Under the pieces are notes generated by a model. The model was not told the origin of the DNA, did not search any database, and saw only the letters and a program-made list of their open reading frames with translations. A DNA stretch of 64,000 bases from Rosa chinensis. Its lineage: Eukaryota > Streptophyta > Magnoliopsida > Rosales > Rosaceae. The translations under genes were made by a program, and so were the position numbers. The DNA lies in NCBI RefSeq assembly GCF_002994745.2, contig NC_037090.1, positions 37,939,001 through 38,003,000 on the forward strand. Reading direction: 5' to 3'. Positions 1-13,560 of this stretch are shown piece after piece (positions within the stretch are counted from its first letter, which is position 1; each line of letters begins with the position of its first letter).

Positions 1-2362
1 TCCATATCAGAAATGTCTAAGGGACTAGAAGTCATCCCATAGTCTTGAAATTGCGATGTCATGTTCTGACCCACAGTCCTATCAACTTCCTGAGGTTGAT
101 GCCACATCCCAAGATCAAACAATGCCTTACAAGCCACTATGCTAATTGGAGCAGGGCCCTTAACAAAAGAAAGCTTTAACTGCTTTACTAGTTCCTCACT
201 TGGCCTTTTCTCTAACAACCCAAAAAGCCCGAGGCACCTAACTGCAATCCTCTGCACGTCCAAGTGAGAATGTTTTGCCTGCAATTTCAGAATACAGAAA
301 AGTTGTAACTCATTCCAAAAAAAAATAAATAGTATAATATAAAATATACTATAAAAAAACAAATTTTAATAAAAAACAAACATACATAAAATAAAATACA
401 CAAACAACAGTAGCTTTTACATGGTCCATGGCAAATAGAAGAAGATTGTCCCAAAAAAAATATGTATATATATATATATATATAATATAATAGAAGAAGA
501 AGAAAAGTAACTCTATCCAGACAATTATAACGCGACAACACACTACCTTTAAGCACATATTCATTGGGGAAGTTTGCAGTACTTCATAAAAGAGTATATT
601 TCTGGCTTATTTAAATCTAGAATCTAGATTTATAACAATCCTGAGTTGCATAGACATTTGGACCCTAGCATTTCATTTTTCCCCTAACAGCAACTCGCAA
701 TAAATTTTCAAGAAAAAAAAATCACACTTAAAAATTTAGCCTCCCTGCTTTTTCTTAAGCAGAAGACTAGACAATAAAACAAGTTAAAACCAAAACTAGA
801 CACTCATTCAGTCATTCCCAAGTCTTTAAGAATTCAACAGGAATGAAAATAGGGGATTCTATCAATTAAGCAAGTGACAAAAATTAAGTTCAATACCGCC
901 GGAAGCAACAGAGATTGCAGTAGTTCAACAGGTTCAATAGCTCTCCCTTTGATCGACTGATGTGATTTTGCCTTCTCTAAGCAAAGGCCAAAAACAGCAA
1001 GACAGTGCATCCACTGCATAAAATCTGCTGTTCTCTCCCTGCAAGGGAGAGCGAGCTCCTCTACAACCCTAAGAACAACTTCTTCAAATTCACCACTGGC
1101 AGCATGCACCTTGCTTGCCAACCCATACACCGCATCAGACCAATCTCGATCACCACCAAGATTTATTCCATCTCCTATAACAACCATGTTCCCATACTCA
1201 TCTACTTCATGATCGAAAGGCTTATGGAGCAGTTCCAGCACAAATGTACTAGCAACCTTCCTGTTTGATGTATCCGAAAAATCAAGCATTGCACCAAGCA
1301 ATAGTAGCTGTCGACATGCAAAGCGATAATTGGAACCTGAAAGGATATTATCAAGTTAGGATATGGAGTTGGATATAATCAATATTCTCAACCAAGTGGA
1401 GCTTATACACACCAGCATCAATGTGAGATTTGACTAGATCTATATAATCAGAAATTGTTGCTGGCAGGATTCTCTCAAGAAGGTCATTGTTGTCTGTAGC
1501 TTCTGCAGCATACACTGCTGCCTCGGTGCCCATAGTAGAAGCAGCATCAGAGCCTTTCTCCTGTCCAAGCACAAGTTCGGACTCTTAGATACTGAGGAGC
1601 AAGTTTACTTAATTCAGTATATATATAACTTCAAGAATAATAGATCAATGAGCTCCCAACAAGATTACCCTTAACTTGTAAGTAATGCCCATTCAACTCT
1701 ATTCTACTTTGTAATTTTAACACATAACATGACATCGACACTTCATAGTACACGAATCAAAGAAAAAGAAAAACAGTCCAATTTGGCATAACTAAGCCAA
1801 AGTCAGTCCAATTTGGCATAAAGACTCAAGCTTACTGTTACTCTTTTTTTTTTGTGAGTGGTGGTAAGACATAAAACAAAACCAAATAGTTAACAGAAAA
1901 TGCAGAAGAAAAAAATAACTAAACGGAAATGACAGGCAAACTTACTTGTGCCTCCATCTGCAGGTGCCTGCATATCATCCTCCAGTAAAGTGCAACCTCC
2001 GCTTCCATCAGTTGGATGTTTGGTGTGCAACGTTCTGAGTCTTCTATAATAACATTGAAAAACATGATCACCGAAACAGGCTAACTTCTCTAATGTAAAA
2101 ATCTACATATAATGTTTCCCAATCGATGGCAAAGCACCAAATCAGTTTAGTTACTCAAAGAATGGTTCCAAAATCATCAGTTCAAGGAACTTAACAGAAT
2201 CATATACAAAAGCTAATTTTGTACAGAAGTGCATAAAAGAACCTAGATCAATCTAGTTACTATCTGTGAGTTGTGACAGGACACATCACCAACTTATTTA
2301 GTTATATGAGAACTTGGAAAGTTGAATCAATACTTGTGGCATCAGAGATTGAATAAGGAAGT

Positions 2363-2404
<42 letters not shown>

Positions 2405-5400
2405 CAGGCCATATCCTCAAAATGATCAGAACTAGAAGGATGTCCAAAACTAATATACAAGTTCAGCAAAGACATTGGGAAACACTGTAAAACAAACAAA
2501 AAAACAAAACAAGACAAGACAAATTAGTGAAATCAACGTTCAAATTCTCAAGAAGACCTGCACCAGCACCTTCAGACTGCCATGTTAAAAAGAAGTATGT
2601 TTAGTTAATTCTATTTTAGTAACTACTGTATTCAATATATCATTCATGCAACTTAATTAGTCTAGAAGACAACAAAATCAAGAGGGACAATCATCTCAGT
2701 ACACTTTCTCCACAATTGCAGTTGCAGACCTTGGGTCTGCTAGGATTATCATAATTTAATGCATGTCCCTTGTTTATAAGAATGTTAATGGTCAAGTCTG
2801 TTATAGCAAGTTCGGCTTAGTAAAGAGTCATACTAAATGGATCAGTCCTACACACCAATGTTCCCCCCATTCCCTTACAATATACATTTAAGTAGTGAAA
2901 AAGATTGAGAACTGTATCAAACCTTCAGCTCTTTCACTGTTAGACAATATGTACTGCCGGATACTTTCACCTTCAGGTACTCTAATTTCACCACCTTTTA
3001 ACAAGGCCCCTGCTACAGACTCCCCGACCATTTCATAGGTTTCCACATCAAGATACTTGAGAAGTACTAAAGGATCTCCATTGCAGCACTTGTTCAGCCA
3101 TTCATCTTTCATTAATTTAAGACACTCCTTTGAAACAGCAAGAGAACGATCGGCAAGTCCCCTCCGAAGAATTAATGTTCTATGCTTGATACTACAAAAA
3201 AAGAAAAGCAAATGAAATTGAGGGAAAAATCTTACAGTTATACCCAAAAAAAGGACACTGAAAAAAACAACATTTTCTTTTTATAACAAAAACAAATTCC
3301 ACTTGAAGCATTAGATAATATAGTAGCTGATTGTAATAGTCGAGATAGGTAACAACACTCAGAACTAATATATGGCATACAGTAGTTAAAAGAGAGTCCA
3401 TTGTTATAAAGCAAAAGGACTAAAATATGATCATTATTGATATGTAACTTAAACCATTCTCCCATTTCAAAAATTACATATTTCCCCCATTCTTCCAATT
3501 TAAACATGGTCATTCTACTTTATTAACCTTTTTTCTTTTTCCAAATTGTAGTAGTATCCCCCTTGTTTTCCATCAGATGTTGGAATACAGCTGCAAGAGG
3601 TTCAAAAAGGGTATAAAATTGACATTGTACCATAAGCTTACCTGAGGCTTTGAAGAGGAAATTTACTGGCTAGAACACAGTATGCTGCTTTTCGCACTGA
3701 TTCACTGACATCTAATGTGCAATCAATGATTGCTTGTGCTGTTGCATTTGAAGGAGGTAGAGAGAGCACTATTGTCTTCCGAACCTCCTGCAAAAGTGCC
3801 AATGTTGGATAATAAAGAAACAAGTTTCTACTGAATTATAAGTACAGCCATACGAGGGCAATAAACCATAAAGATTAATAAAAGTATTCAATTATATTTA
3901 TTTCTATTGGTTTATAATAGTAATACAAGCTATGCATTGGAAAAGTATGCAAAATAGGGTGTTTGTGAGTGTCCAGAAATTAAGATCCAAATTTCAATAA
4001 ACAAAAAGTATACTGAAATATTCCTAAACAGGTGGATACTATTGTTATATGTTAATGTTTTTTAAGTCTGTGAACAGCAAAAAGGAGAAAACCATTTATT
4101 TCAATCTACCAACTGCACTACAGAGCATGTATATATTTAAACCAGTAGATGCACTCACCACAATTTGTTCTACAGGAAGCATCTCAAGAAATAAATCAAC
4201 GATATCACTGTTCTCACAATCACTTGCAAAACGTGAAAGCGCCCTAACTGCAACTGTACGAATCACAGGGATCTTGTCCCCCGCACGCAACATCATACAG
4301 TCTATTACTTCATCCCAAAGTTCACTGCTTACTTCTGCATCATCCGGTAATTGCATAATGATCTACAAAAACAAACTTTTCGTCATGCTAGGGAACACAA
4401 AAGTGGTGAGAAGCATGAAATCTCTACGCGAGAACTTCATGGAATCATGGGGGAAGATTATTAAAAATCTGGTCCAGCAATCAGAGAAGCTAGTGAAATC
4501 TCACCATATAGATTCAAATATAGTGCATATTTATAGTAGACAATTAAATATTACTCACAGAACTCAGGTTTAGAAGTCAGTGTCTCAAAGTTAATACCAT
4601 ATTAGACACTTCTTTTTTCAAGAAGAGTTACCATGAGGAAATGAACATCTAGAATTGCTATCTCCAAACCAAGTTCACAATTACAAAGGATTCCGCAGCT
4701 TCTAGAGAAGTAATTTATAAACAAGATCTAGAGCAACCAAAAGCCACATGTCCCTACTTGGGGATAATTTACATTCCAGTTGACCTACTAATTCGAATTG
4801 TTTTGTTATGATGATCCACAGGGCAGTGGGTTTTGTCTTCAGGCCTGTTGTTTGGTGGGATGAAACAAAAAGAAAATACACTACAAAATCCATCTGTAGA
4901 GTCATTAGTGTTCTTATGGAATGCCTAAAATAAGCAACAGTCATATCTCACCCCTTTCTTATGGTGGTAAAAAAGACCCCACCTAGTTCAAGGACATGAC
5001 ATGATAAAACACTATGATGAATGAGACATTCCCTTCCTACTCTCATAAACCAAACCAACGGTGACATTTCAGATTCCAAAGTCTGTAAATTCGGCAAACA
5101 ATTAATATCTAATGGGGGTTTTTGTATCCAAATGAACAATAGCCAAGCATCAAAATAGTCGGGCTCCCTTCCAGAGTTATAGACTACAAGTTTGGAAAAC
5201 TAAAACTAAAGGTGCCATCGTAAAAGTACTGCAGCCTAAGTCCTTCCCGTTTTGCAATTAGTTCAAATTGCACCAGTTATCTCCACAGAAAGAACTTACT
5301 CATCCGCCGCAGCAGTACTTCCCCTTTATCCACCTAGGACCTACCTCTAGTTTCATAAAATGTTAAACTTCCATATCACCATTAATTCAGGGTAACAAAG

Positions 5401-6010
5401 AAAGTCATACTAGAATCAGTCCTACTCATTTAGGGCTTCTCTCAAATTCAGCAAAGCCTTCAATTAGAAAAAGAAAATTATGCATCTACTTCCAGCCACA
5501 GACCCACAAATCAAGACATCCAAATTCTGTCTTCCTCTTCTTCCAATTTCAATTCTCAGTAATAAAAAAATAAATGAATAAAAATTGAAAGAAAAAAATT
5601 CGCAGAAACCCTAGATACCTCTCAAAACTAGAAGGCTTTACCTCAGAAATAATCTGGCAGGCCCGGAACCTTGCCGTCCGATTAGAAGCAGTAGAAGCAG
5701 TCAAAAGGAACCTGAGGAATTCATCCAAGAAAGCAGCGTCGCTTTGGCCAGGGTCTCTGCCGGTGGCGAAGGAGGAGACGAAGCGAACGATGCGCTCGGC
5801 GGAGGCGGCGCGTCTCTGGAAGGCGAACAGCGGGAGCAGGGTTTTGCAGAAGGATGTGAAGAAGACGGAAGACGACGCCGTTTTGGAGCGGAGGGCGTAG
5901 AGCTCCTTGCATTTCCGGTTGTGGATGGCGTTGGAGGCGCGAGCCTCGTCTAGGATTTGAGCGATTCTGAGCATTACAGGCTTCTCTTCTTCGTCTGTGG
6001 CTTTCTCCAT
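1..6010 (-). CDS. CAPG: Condensin complex subunit 3 (CAP-G), N-terminal ~650 residues, truncated by window edge
   Basis: Encodes the HEAT-repeat non-SMC subunit CAP-G of condensin, which acts with SMC2/SMC4 in mitotic chromosome compaction. Exons on the minus strand, joined by consensus GT-AG sites with continuous phase: 5642-6010, 4159-4362, 3642-3787, 2923-3191, 1946-2043, 1413-1560, 897-1336 and <1-278. Diagnostic stretches include LWDEVIDCMMLRAGDKIPVI (exon 2), VRKTIVLSLPPSNATAQAII (exon 3), LDVETYEMVGESV (exon 4), LMEAEVALYWRMICRHLQ (exon 5) and RPCRERT-like PCRERTADFMQWMH (exon 7), all typical of plant CAP-G. The family is about 1,000 aa, so roughly a third lies off the left edge. The start at 6010 is preferred; an in-frame upstream ATG at 6064 would add 18 residues. 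All exons are open and no transposon interrupts the introns, so the gene looks functional. The exon structure is inferred from splice consensus, not transcript data. Confidence 0.93.
464..486. repeat. AT dinucleotide microsatellite in CAP-G intron
   Basis: Run of alternating A/T in the intron between the 897-1336 and 1-278 exons. Simple repeat, no further structure seen. Confidence 0.8.
2363..2404. repeat. CA/TA compound microsatellite in CAP-G intron
   Basis: A short CA tract followed by about 12 TA units, inside the intron between the exons at 1946-2043 and 2923-3191. Confidence 0.85.
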
Positions 6011-6064
6011 CGCTCTCTCTCTCTCTGGAAATGGATCTGAGACTATTGACGATTCAGGATTCAA

Positions 6065-6668
6065 GTTTTGAATTCGAGCGGGAGTTTATACCTAAAAGTC
6101 TATCTTTCCCAAAACCCCCCCAACTTTACGGGCTTGGTGGTGTTGAAGCCCAATTATAACAACAATTTGGGCTTTATCCAACAGGATCATGTATTTTTTT
6201 GTGCGCCGTACTTATGTCGCCATTGTAAAGCAATGGAATTACCGAGATTGCTGGTATAGGAGGGAACAATTAAATTGAGACGATGATTGAAAAGATATCA
6301 AATGTAAGTCCTTTGGTGCCTCACTTGTTTAGTTTTCTAAGTTCAAAAAAGAGAAGCGTTTAGTGTATAGATAAGAGTAAGGCAGATGATTTTGTGTCAA
6401 TTTTCATGTGAACTTGCAATTGATGAAACTAGGGCATGCATAAACTTGATATAAATTGTCAGCATACCATCTCTTCGTTAATTCTTAACTACTCTGTCTA
6501 CTCTGTCTATTTTTGCCAATAGTATATAACATGGCATTATTGGAACCCTTGAAATAATAAGTGATAGCCCGTGAATGATTAAATAGAAAAAAGGAAGAAA
6601 AAAATTAATAATATTAAGAAAAGTTGTTAATAGCAACTCTAACCAAAAAATCAACCAGCTCGAATTGG
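6065..6668. other. Intergenic, upstream of CAP-G
   Basis: AT-rich non-coding DNA that must include the CAP-G 5' UTR and promoter on the minus strand. A CT-rich tract (GAGAGAGAG on the coding strand) lies just upstream of the chosen start. I see no convincing TATA box or other gene. Confidence 0.5.
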
Positions 6669-8017
6669 GCTGAACCACACAATTGGTTTTCGGTTCAATT
6701 TAGCAGTCAATTAGGCCTCCCAATAAATCATCCATGAATCGCATACACTGGTATTGCCAAATATCTCAAATCTTTATTCTTAGTCAAATTTTGTCAAGAT
6801 ATGGGAATTCGGTCATAATTAAGAGATAATTGACTGCGGAAACCAAGGATTAAAATATTTGTATCTACATATCTAGCTGAAATTTGAAAAATGGAAATAT
6901 CGGGGATATAGGAGAAAATATATTGTTTTTGAAAGATTTAATTTATTGAAATTACATATAAATACATATAAATGTCAACTTCTTCTACATTTAAAAAGAG
7001 AGTCTAGGTGGTTGAAAAACCTCTCGCTGGTCTACGAAAATGCAATAATTAGACCAAGATGTATATTTAACCCATATAGTACGAATTGTAGTGATGAACA
7101 TAATAATTATAGATCTCTTCAGAGCTGCCCACTGTTTCCCCTATCAGGGGATAATAACCCAATAATCTGTTATCTTTGTCTGAAACTTTAACATAATTGA
7201 AGCCAATCCCATATAATTGAGAAAGATGAAGTGAATGAGTTACTTTTTGAAATTGCTTCATCATGAATTCTCCTTATCCAGATTCGTCTTCAGGGAATTT
7301 CTCCTCACTCAGATTTTCCTTGAAGGAAATACTCCTTATCGAAATTCGCTTTAAGGAGATTTCTCTTGACCCAGATTTCCCTTGAGGAGATCTCTCTTCA
7401 CACAAATTTGCATTTAGAGAACTACTGAGTCTTTTCTATTTTTTGTTTTTTTTTAATCAAATTTTACATATATTTTTTTCACTTTGTCGGGGATATTTGA
7501 CCATGTCGGAGAAATTTTGGGAGAAACGGTAGAAAATAAGATATTAACCCCCTAAGATATATCAGCCTGTCCAAAAAGGGAGATATCGAGGGATATATCA
7601 GAAATATCGCAGATATTTCAATCCTTGTGCTGAACCACACAATTGGTTTCCGGTTCAATTCAGCAGTCAATTAGGCCTCCCAATAAACCACCCATGAATC
7701 GCGTACACTGGTATTGCCAAATATCTCAAATCTTTATTTTATAGCTCTTGATGAGCTATGTATGGCCCAATCTTAGTCAAATTTTGTCAAGATATGGGGA
7801 TTTAGTCATATTAAGGAGATAATTGACTACTGAGCCACACAATTGGTTTCCGGTTCAATTCAGCCGTCAATTAGGCCTCCCAATAAACCACCCATGAATC
7901 GCGTCCAAATATCTCAAATCTTTATTTTATAGCTCTTGATGAGCTATGTATGGCCCAATCTTAGTCAAAATTTATCAAGATATAGGGATTTGGTCATAAT
8001 TAGGAGATAATTGACTG
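6669..8017. repeat. Three direct copies of a ~170-200 bp unit
   Basis: Copies at about 6669-6834, 7628-7829 and 7830-8017 each begin with a GAACCACACAATTGGTTT-like start and run through a segment ending near GAGATAATTGACT. Copies two and three are directly adjacent and share the block around TATAGCTCTTGATGAGCTAT, which copy one lacks; copy three lacks a short piece after the GAATCGCGT stretch. Copies one and two are separated by the MITE at 6844-7627. No coding signal was seen. Confidence 0.85.
6844..7627. mobile_element. MITE inserted between repeat copies
   Basis: Inverted ends CAAGGATTAAAATATTTG (left) and CAATATTT-type complement ending AATCCTTG (right) pair over about 18 bp. Flanks TGCGGAAAC (6835-6843) and TGCTGAACC (7628-7636) match at 7 of 9 positions, a plausible degenerate 9-bp TSD. 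The interior (about 7265-7420) holds four to five degenerate repeats around TTCTCCTTATCCAGATTCG. There is no ORF, so it is non-autonomous. Superfamily uncertain, possibly Mutator-like from the TSD length. Confidence 0.6.
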
Positions 8018-10329
8018 AAAAGGGTGAGAATGGTGACAAAATTTAGTTTTTCGGTACCGCATGGTAAAACCAAGGTTCGTAGTTCCTACCAAAACATTGA
8101 ACCATTCACACCATAGCTCAATTCACTATGTTAGTCGGTTTAGTCAATTGAATGTCAATGATGACATTATAATGAAAAATCAAAATGAAAATCAACCACT
8201 GGATGAGTATATCAAATTTTAGTTGATATTTTAAATCCTCGTTATACAACTCATCCAATCGTTGAATGTGCAAGTCCTTATGAATATTTTAAATTTTAGT
8301 TGATAGTTTAAATCCATCATACAACTCCTCTAAATCATTGAAATTAAAAGTCATTATGAGTCTTCATAACAAGGTTCTCATTGAAGACTCTCGATCATGA
8401 TGAACTTCAAGTTAATGAAACAGACTCTCAAGGCTCTCATTAGGACCTCTAAATCTACTCATTTGACCTCTTATACTTTTTACACCTTCTTTTTGCTTTT
8501 AAATAAAAAAGTTTGCTCACTAGACCTCATTTTGAATTTCTATAATGACCTTAATTATATATTCAGATACAAAACAATAAAGTAATAATTATACCTCTAA
8601 TTCACTCAATAACACCTCCATTGCTTCTTTTTTTTTTTTTTTTGCATGCAAACCTAAGAACTGACCGAACAAAAATTTCTAAAATTTTAATTCATGAATC
8701 AAATGGTCATGACCCTCTCATTCACTAAGCAACATGTAGTAGTAACTAGAACAAAAAGAAACAAATAGAATATAGTAAAATTAACCATCGACAACAATGC
8801 CTCTACAACCAAAGTAGTATTAACAAGTAATATTAACTCACTAAGAAACATGCAGTAGTTACTTAGAACACACCCAAAAAAAAAATCACAGCAATAACTC
8901 AAACTTAGGAAAAAAAAAAAGACAATACCAAAAATCGTCATCAATACTCCCACCCAAAACCTCTCATCCTCTGACCAAACCTTAAATAAAATTTAGACCA
9001 AAAACTTAATAAGGGTTCTTGAACAATCTCTTTTAGCCTTTTAATCCGTAGCAAAATTCATACATCGAAATTATACCTTATTTGGAGGCTTTGAAATAAT
9101 GAATTGTGTCTCCATTAATGATAATTTTTCAAAAATAGGTACAATAGCTCTTTTGTGCAGCATTGGTTATGATGTTCTGATTGAAAAGGGACCATCGTTG
9201 CCACATATGAGCATAATTAATTCATAAGATCATAGGTTTAGAGTTTGTCTAATGTATAGTTAAAACTAGCAAATCAGGTTGCGCGATGCTGCGGGTTTAA
9301 TTTTTTTATGAATTCTTCAACATAATTCCTCATATGTATATGAACATATTCATGAATCATAACTATATGCATAGAGTTAGACAAATACCATTGAACATAT
9401 GGTGGTTGGGGTGACTATTATACATCAATAGTTTCTCTTAACAAAAAAGAAAAAGAAAAAACTACAGATCAAGCAAGAGTTCGTAGGTCATCTCAACTTG
9501 AACTTGAACTTCAACTAATCTGGCATCACATTTCATAAATTTCATAGGTCAAATTTAGGACACAACACAATAGAGGGCAATCCTATATACAACCAATGTT
9601 TTAAACAATCAACTCTCATTTTAGCCAAGAGCCAAACATAGAGAACAACCCTTCCATAAAACCTAAAACTCATCAATTTTTTAGGAGTTCCTTGGTAGGG
9701 CAGGTGGGAGAAAATTTTGTGGCTTAAACCACTTCAACCAAGGTAGCAACAAAAGAGCCCTAGACGGCTAAGATGACATATGTTGGTTGCTGAATCTATG
9801 GAACTGAAAGAGCATATTGAATCTTATAATTAGCATAAACTTCAACCAAGGTAGTAGGAAAAGGGCCCTAGAGGGCTAGAGATGACATATATATGTAGTT
9901 CCCCTGGTGGTTAGGCTAGTCTTGGGCCCTAGGCACTGATGCTAGCGGCGGCGATAAAGTCAGACTGCTTCTAGGGTGGCTAGGGTTTGATTCCAGCCTT
10001 AACGTTAGCTTTGAGGCCTAGATGTGGGCCTAGTAGGCCACTATGTTTTGTTTTTTCGGTTATTTATTTCTATATTTTTTGTTTTTACCCTTTGTTGTTA
10101 GGCTTAGAGGTGACAGGCTAAGTCTAGCACACTGGGTGTACGTTTTTTTTAGTTTTTAGTTTTTTATATGAGGAAAATAGTGAGGCGTCCTTTTCGTATG
10201 GCTGTGGTCGACTTAGCATACCCGCTATAGTTCTGTATGTGTGAGGCACTTGAGGATGGAGTTTGTTTCTAGTTCGTGGTTTGCTTCTTGTAACGGTTTA
10301 CTACACCAAAAACTGCATCAATGCGTTGT
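8018..10329. other. Intergenic AT-rich DNA
   Basis: No gene recognised. It holds homopolymer runs (poly-T near 8628-8643, poly-A near 8877) and scattered short ORFs with no recognisable domain. The part at 9,900-10,300 is more GC-rich and may be transposon debris, but I cannot assign it. Confidence 0.4.
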
Positions 10330-10399
10330 GTAAATACCCAGAATTTTTTGGTTCAGACAACGTTGGTTGACATTTTGGAAAATCTGTTGTATGATTGCT

Positions 10400-13300
10400 G
10401 CAAACATCCATTCTCTGAATTGATTTGTGCATTAATTTGGTCCTATCATTCCTGCTGAACATCCGTGTTCTTATCTCCCCCTAACGACGGGATGACTGTC
10501 TCATCAAAGTGATAACTTGCAAATCTAGTGGTAAGGAGATCGCCTTGCAAGGGCATTAAGTGGCGGAAGATTGTTGGAGTCTCAAATCCAACATAGTTAC
10601 CCATTTATCTGTAAGGACCCATCATAGAGCGCTTTGGCTGCGCAATTGGCACATAAATGGCACACTCAAATATGCGTAAGTACGATACTTGTACCCAATC
10701 ACTAACTGTAACACAAAGGTAGATTGGGTGGCGGTGGGTCGTAGACGAATTAGCATAGCTGCATGAGATATTGCATCACCCCAAGCGGATATAAGGAGGT
10801 TGGTGCGCATTACCAATATCCTGACGACCATCGTAGTCATTTCTGCGAGACCATTTGGGTGTGTACATGGGAATATGATGTCCAACACAGTCCCAATGCA
10901 ATAACCATCGAAAGTCTTCGATGTGAACTTTCTAGCATTGTCAAGTCCAATTGACAGAATAGGATGATTCGGGGAGTGAGCCCATTGTCATATGATATTT
11001 GCTAGGAGTGTAATATAAGCAACATTTACAAGTGGACAATGGCATAACACGTGACTAGCGTGTTTTGATACGCTGAAAGTAAGCGCGCAATTTAACCCTG
11101 AAAATGTCATCGTTAGTATATGGTAAATAGGGATCGTTCTAACCGGGGATTGAGGGTACACCTGTAATTGCAAAAACAACTAAAGAATTAAAATAAGTAT
11201 AAAGTATTATTTACAAAAATAAAACAAAGAATAGAAATATATACAAGCAAACATAAAGAAGGGGGTTTAGGATTAATAAATTGAAAATTAAAATAAATAA
11301 AATAAAAGAAAGGTATAAAGTATTATTTACAAAAATAAAAGAAACAAAAGGGGGTTTTAGGAAGATTAAATCAAAAAATAAATAAATAAAATAAAGAAAA
11401 TGTAAAAACATATATACACGGGTGGAACGCAAGGAACAAAGATCAAATCCACAATCATATGCAAGAAATCCAATCACAATTCCTATAGTTGATCTTCTAC
11501 ATCATGAGAAAGAAGTTGACCATGTGAAACATTAGAAAGCAAACGATTTCCCATTTTTTACTTTCCTTGAATAATTAATCTAAGTGAAAGCACCTAAATC
11601 AATCCTATTGAACATGCAATCATAGTCTAGAAAGCTAGCTAATCAAGAACACATTCAACGCATTAAGAACAAAAAAAGGATGTCAACCAAAGTGCACAAC
11701 CTAGTTATGAATAAGTTCACCTATTTGCAATCCTCCTTAATTGATTTTGACTTTTGTCCAAAGCCTTTACTACTTAAATCTAGCTCCAATTACATGCATA
11801 TATCCTAAGTTGGCCACCAAAGAACACATAAATATAAAAGTTTTCTATAATCTAAAATCAATCAAGCAATCTCACATAAGCAACATATAAATCAACATAT
11901 AGAAATCACAACTTTATTTCAAAACATAAAAATAGGCTTTAAACTTTGCCCTTAACGTTTATGTCAACTAGAAATCAAGTTCATACGAAATCAAAACAAA
12001 GAAAACCAAAAAGGTTACAAGGAATAAGATAGAATTACACCATGAAGGATGAATGGTGGAAAGCTTGAGACGTTGGTCTTGGATCTTGAAAGCAAGGCTC
12101 CAAAGCTTCACGACACAAGGTGGATGATGGCGGCTAGGAGGCTTCATGGCTTCTTCTTCTCTTCTTCTCTTTGCTTGAAGACGCAAAAACTTGAAACTAG
12201 AGGATGGAGAGAAAGCTTGACGTTATGGAGAGAATTTTCTGAATGAAGAGGTGTGTTGTGGTGTGGTGGTGTTGTTGTGGTGGTGGTGTGTAGAATTGTC
12301 TAGAGAGGAGGCTATTTATAGGGGAAGGCAAGGCTTCATGAATTTAATTTCTAAGGAATTTTCTTGTTGCACCACACAGCTCCAACCAATGAATTAATGT
12401 CACGTCAGCTCTGCCATGTCACTCAACCAATCAAAAAGCTCCAAAATAAATCCATAATCTTTCCAAATATATTATTGCTGATTTTCCCAAGATTTAATCT
12501 GATTTTATTCACCATTTTCGGCCAAATATCTAAGCATGAACCTAGACAATGTATCCAGACTCATTTTGGACATTTTCTCCCTTAAATCTCTCCATGGCTT
12601 TATCCTTAATGTTTTCCCCTTGATTTTCACATTAAAATTGCAGATTTTATTCTCTAATTTCAGCCAACATATCTTGAGGGAATTAAGGAACGAATCTGGA
12701 CTTGTTTTGAGCATTTTCTTGTTGCACAATCCCATGAAACTCTCCCAAGATTTTCTCAGCGTAATCTCCTTGATTTTCACATTATCTCCATCATTTCCCA
12801 TGCAAAAATCAGATTTAATCTCCCATAATATCTCCCACGTCATCTTCAAGCCATGTGGTTTCCTAGTGCCATCAGCACTCCTCTCTTTTTAATTCATTTC
12901 AGCTCATTTCTTCTCCATTTATTCCAATGTACCTAGAAAATAAAACTAAATTAAAATTTATTTATTTAAGGAAATAACTAAGTAAAATATGAGGAAATAA
13001 CTATTAAAACATCGCATTAAAATGCTCCTATCATGTTTGCATGTCAACCAACGTCATGAAATATTTAAGCGTCCGCAAGTTGGTTGAATCAGTCCACAAA
13101 ATCCCCATGGATTCTATGTAAGAACATAATGAGTATTTTCATATAATTTGCATAACAAGCTCTCAATCCTAATTTCCCTAAGGAACAGGCTTTGTAAAAC
13201 AAGCGAGAGGCTTTAGACGCAACCAATGATGATTTTGGTTGGGCCTAAGCGTCTGGAACGCTATTTGAAACAAAGTTGGTGATTGCAGCATCATTTAGGG

Positions 13301-13560
13301 CTTCATCCATGGCATCATGGATAGGGACTGTGCCAGCCCTAGGCTGGTGGTGGACTACGGCGGCGCTAGAGGCACCAACGGCGGTCACACTTAGTCTAGG
13401 AATCAACTTTAGATTCATGCTTCGTTTCGCTCGAAAGAATGGATGTCCGTGTGAAGTCTTTAGTAGATGGATTATCATATCATGACTAGGATGACCTATC
13501 ATGTCGTGACAAAGTCAATATGTGTCTAAATCCATGATATCTTCTCTCATAACTTTATTA
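10400..13560 (-). pseudogene. Copia GAG-pre-integrase and integrase remnant
   Basis: Minus-strand translations give HDMIGHPSHDMIIHLLKTSH (13.4-13.5 kb), the GAG-pre-integrase start of Copia pol, and GDAISHAAMLIRLRP with YKYR further on (10.62-10.80 kb), the integrase core after the catalytic region. The stretch is split by the solo LTR at 11066-13033 and by stops and frame changes. The zinc-binding histidines are partly visible; the catalytic acidic residues are not all traceable. Non-functional. Confidence 0.7.
11066..13033. mobile_element. Solo LTR (~2.0 kb) inserted in Copia pol
   Basis: Starts TGATACGCTG and ends GCTCCTATCA, with the 5-bp TSD TGTTT on both sides (11061-11065 and 13034-13038). 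TG...CA ends with inverted TGATA/TATCA and a 5-bp TSD are those of an LTR retrotransposon. It contains the GGGATCGTTCTAACCGGGGA-type motif near 11.13 kb that I associate with plant Gypsy-like LTRs (recollection, not checked). No internal domain is seen, so it is a solo LTR or a non-autonomous element. Confidence 0.82.

Noticed and set aside
834..1301. Opposite-strand and out-of-frame ORFs inside CAP-G exons and introns (for example plus strand 1005-1268)
   Set aside because: They shadow real exons or run through introns; only the minus-strand exon frames show family similarity.
4049..4573. 174-aa plus-strand ORF
   Set aside because: Antisense to CAP-G exon 2 and its flanking introns, with no recognisable domain.
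12505..12892. Overlapping ORFs of 114 and 118 aa in the solo LTR
   Set aside because: They read both strands of the same degenerate repeat (CTTGATTTTCACATTA-like), typical of LTR sequence, not a gene.
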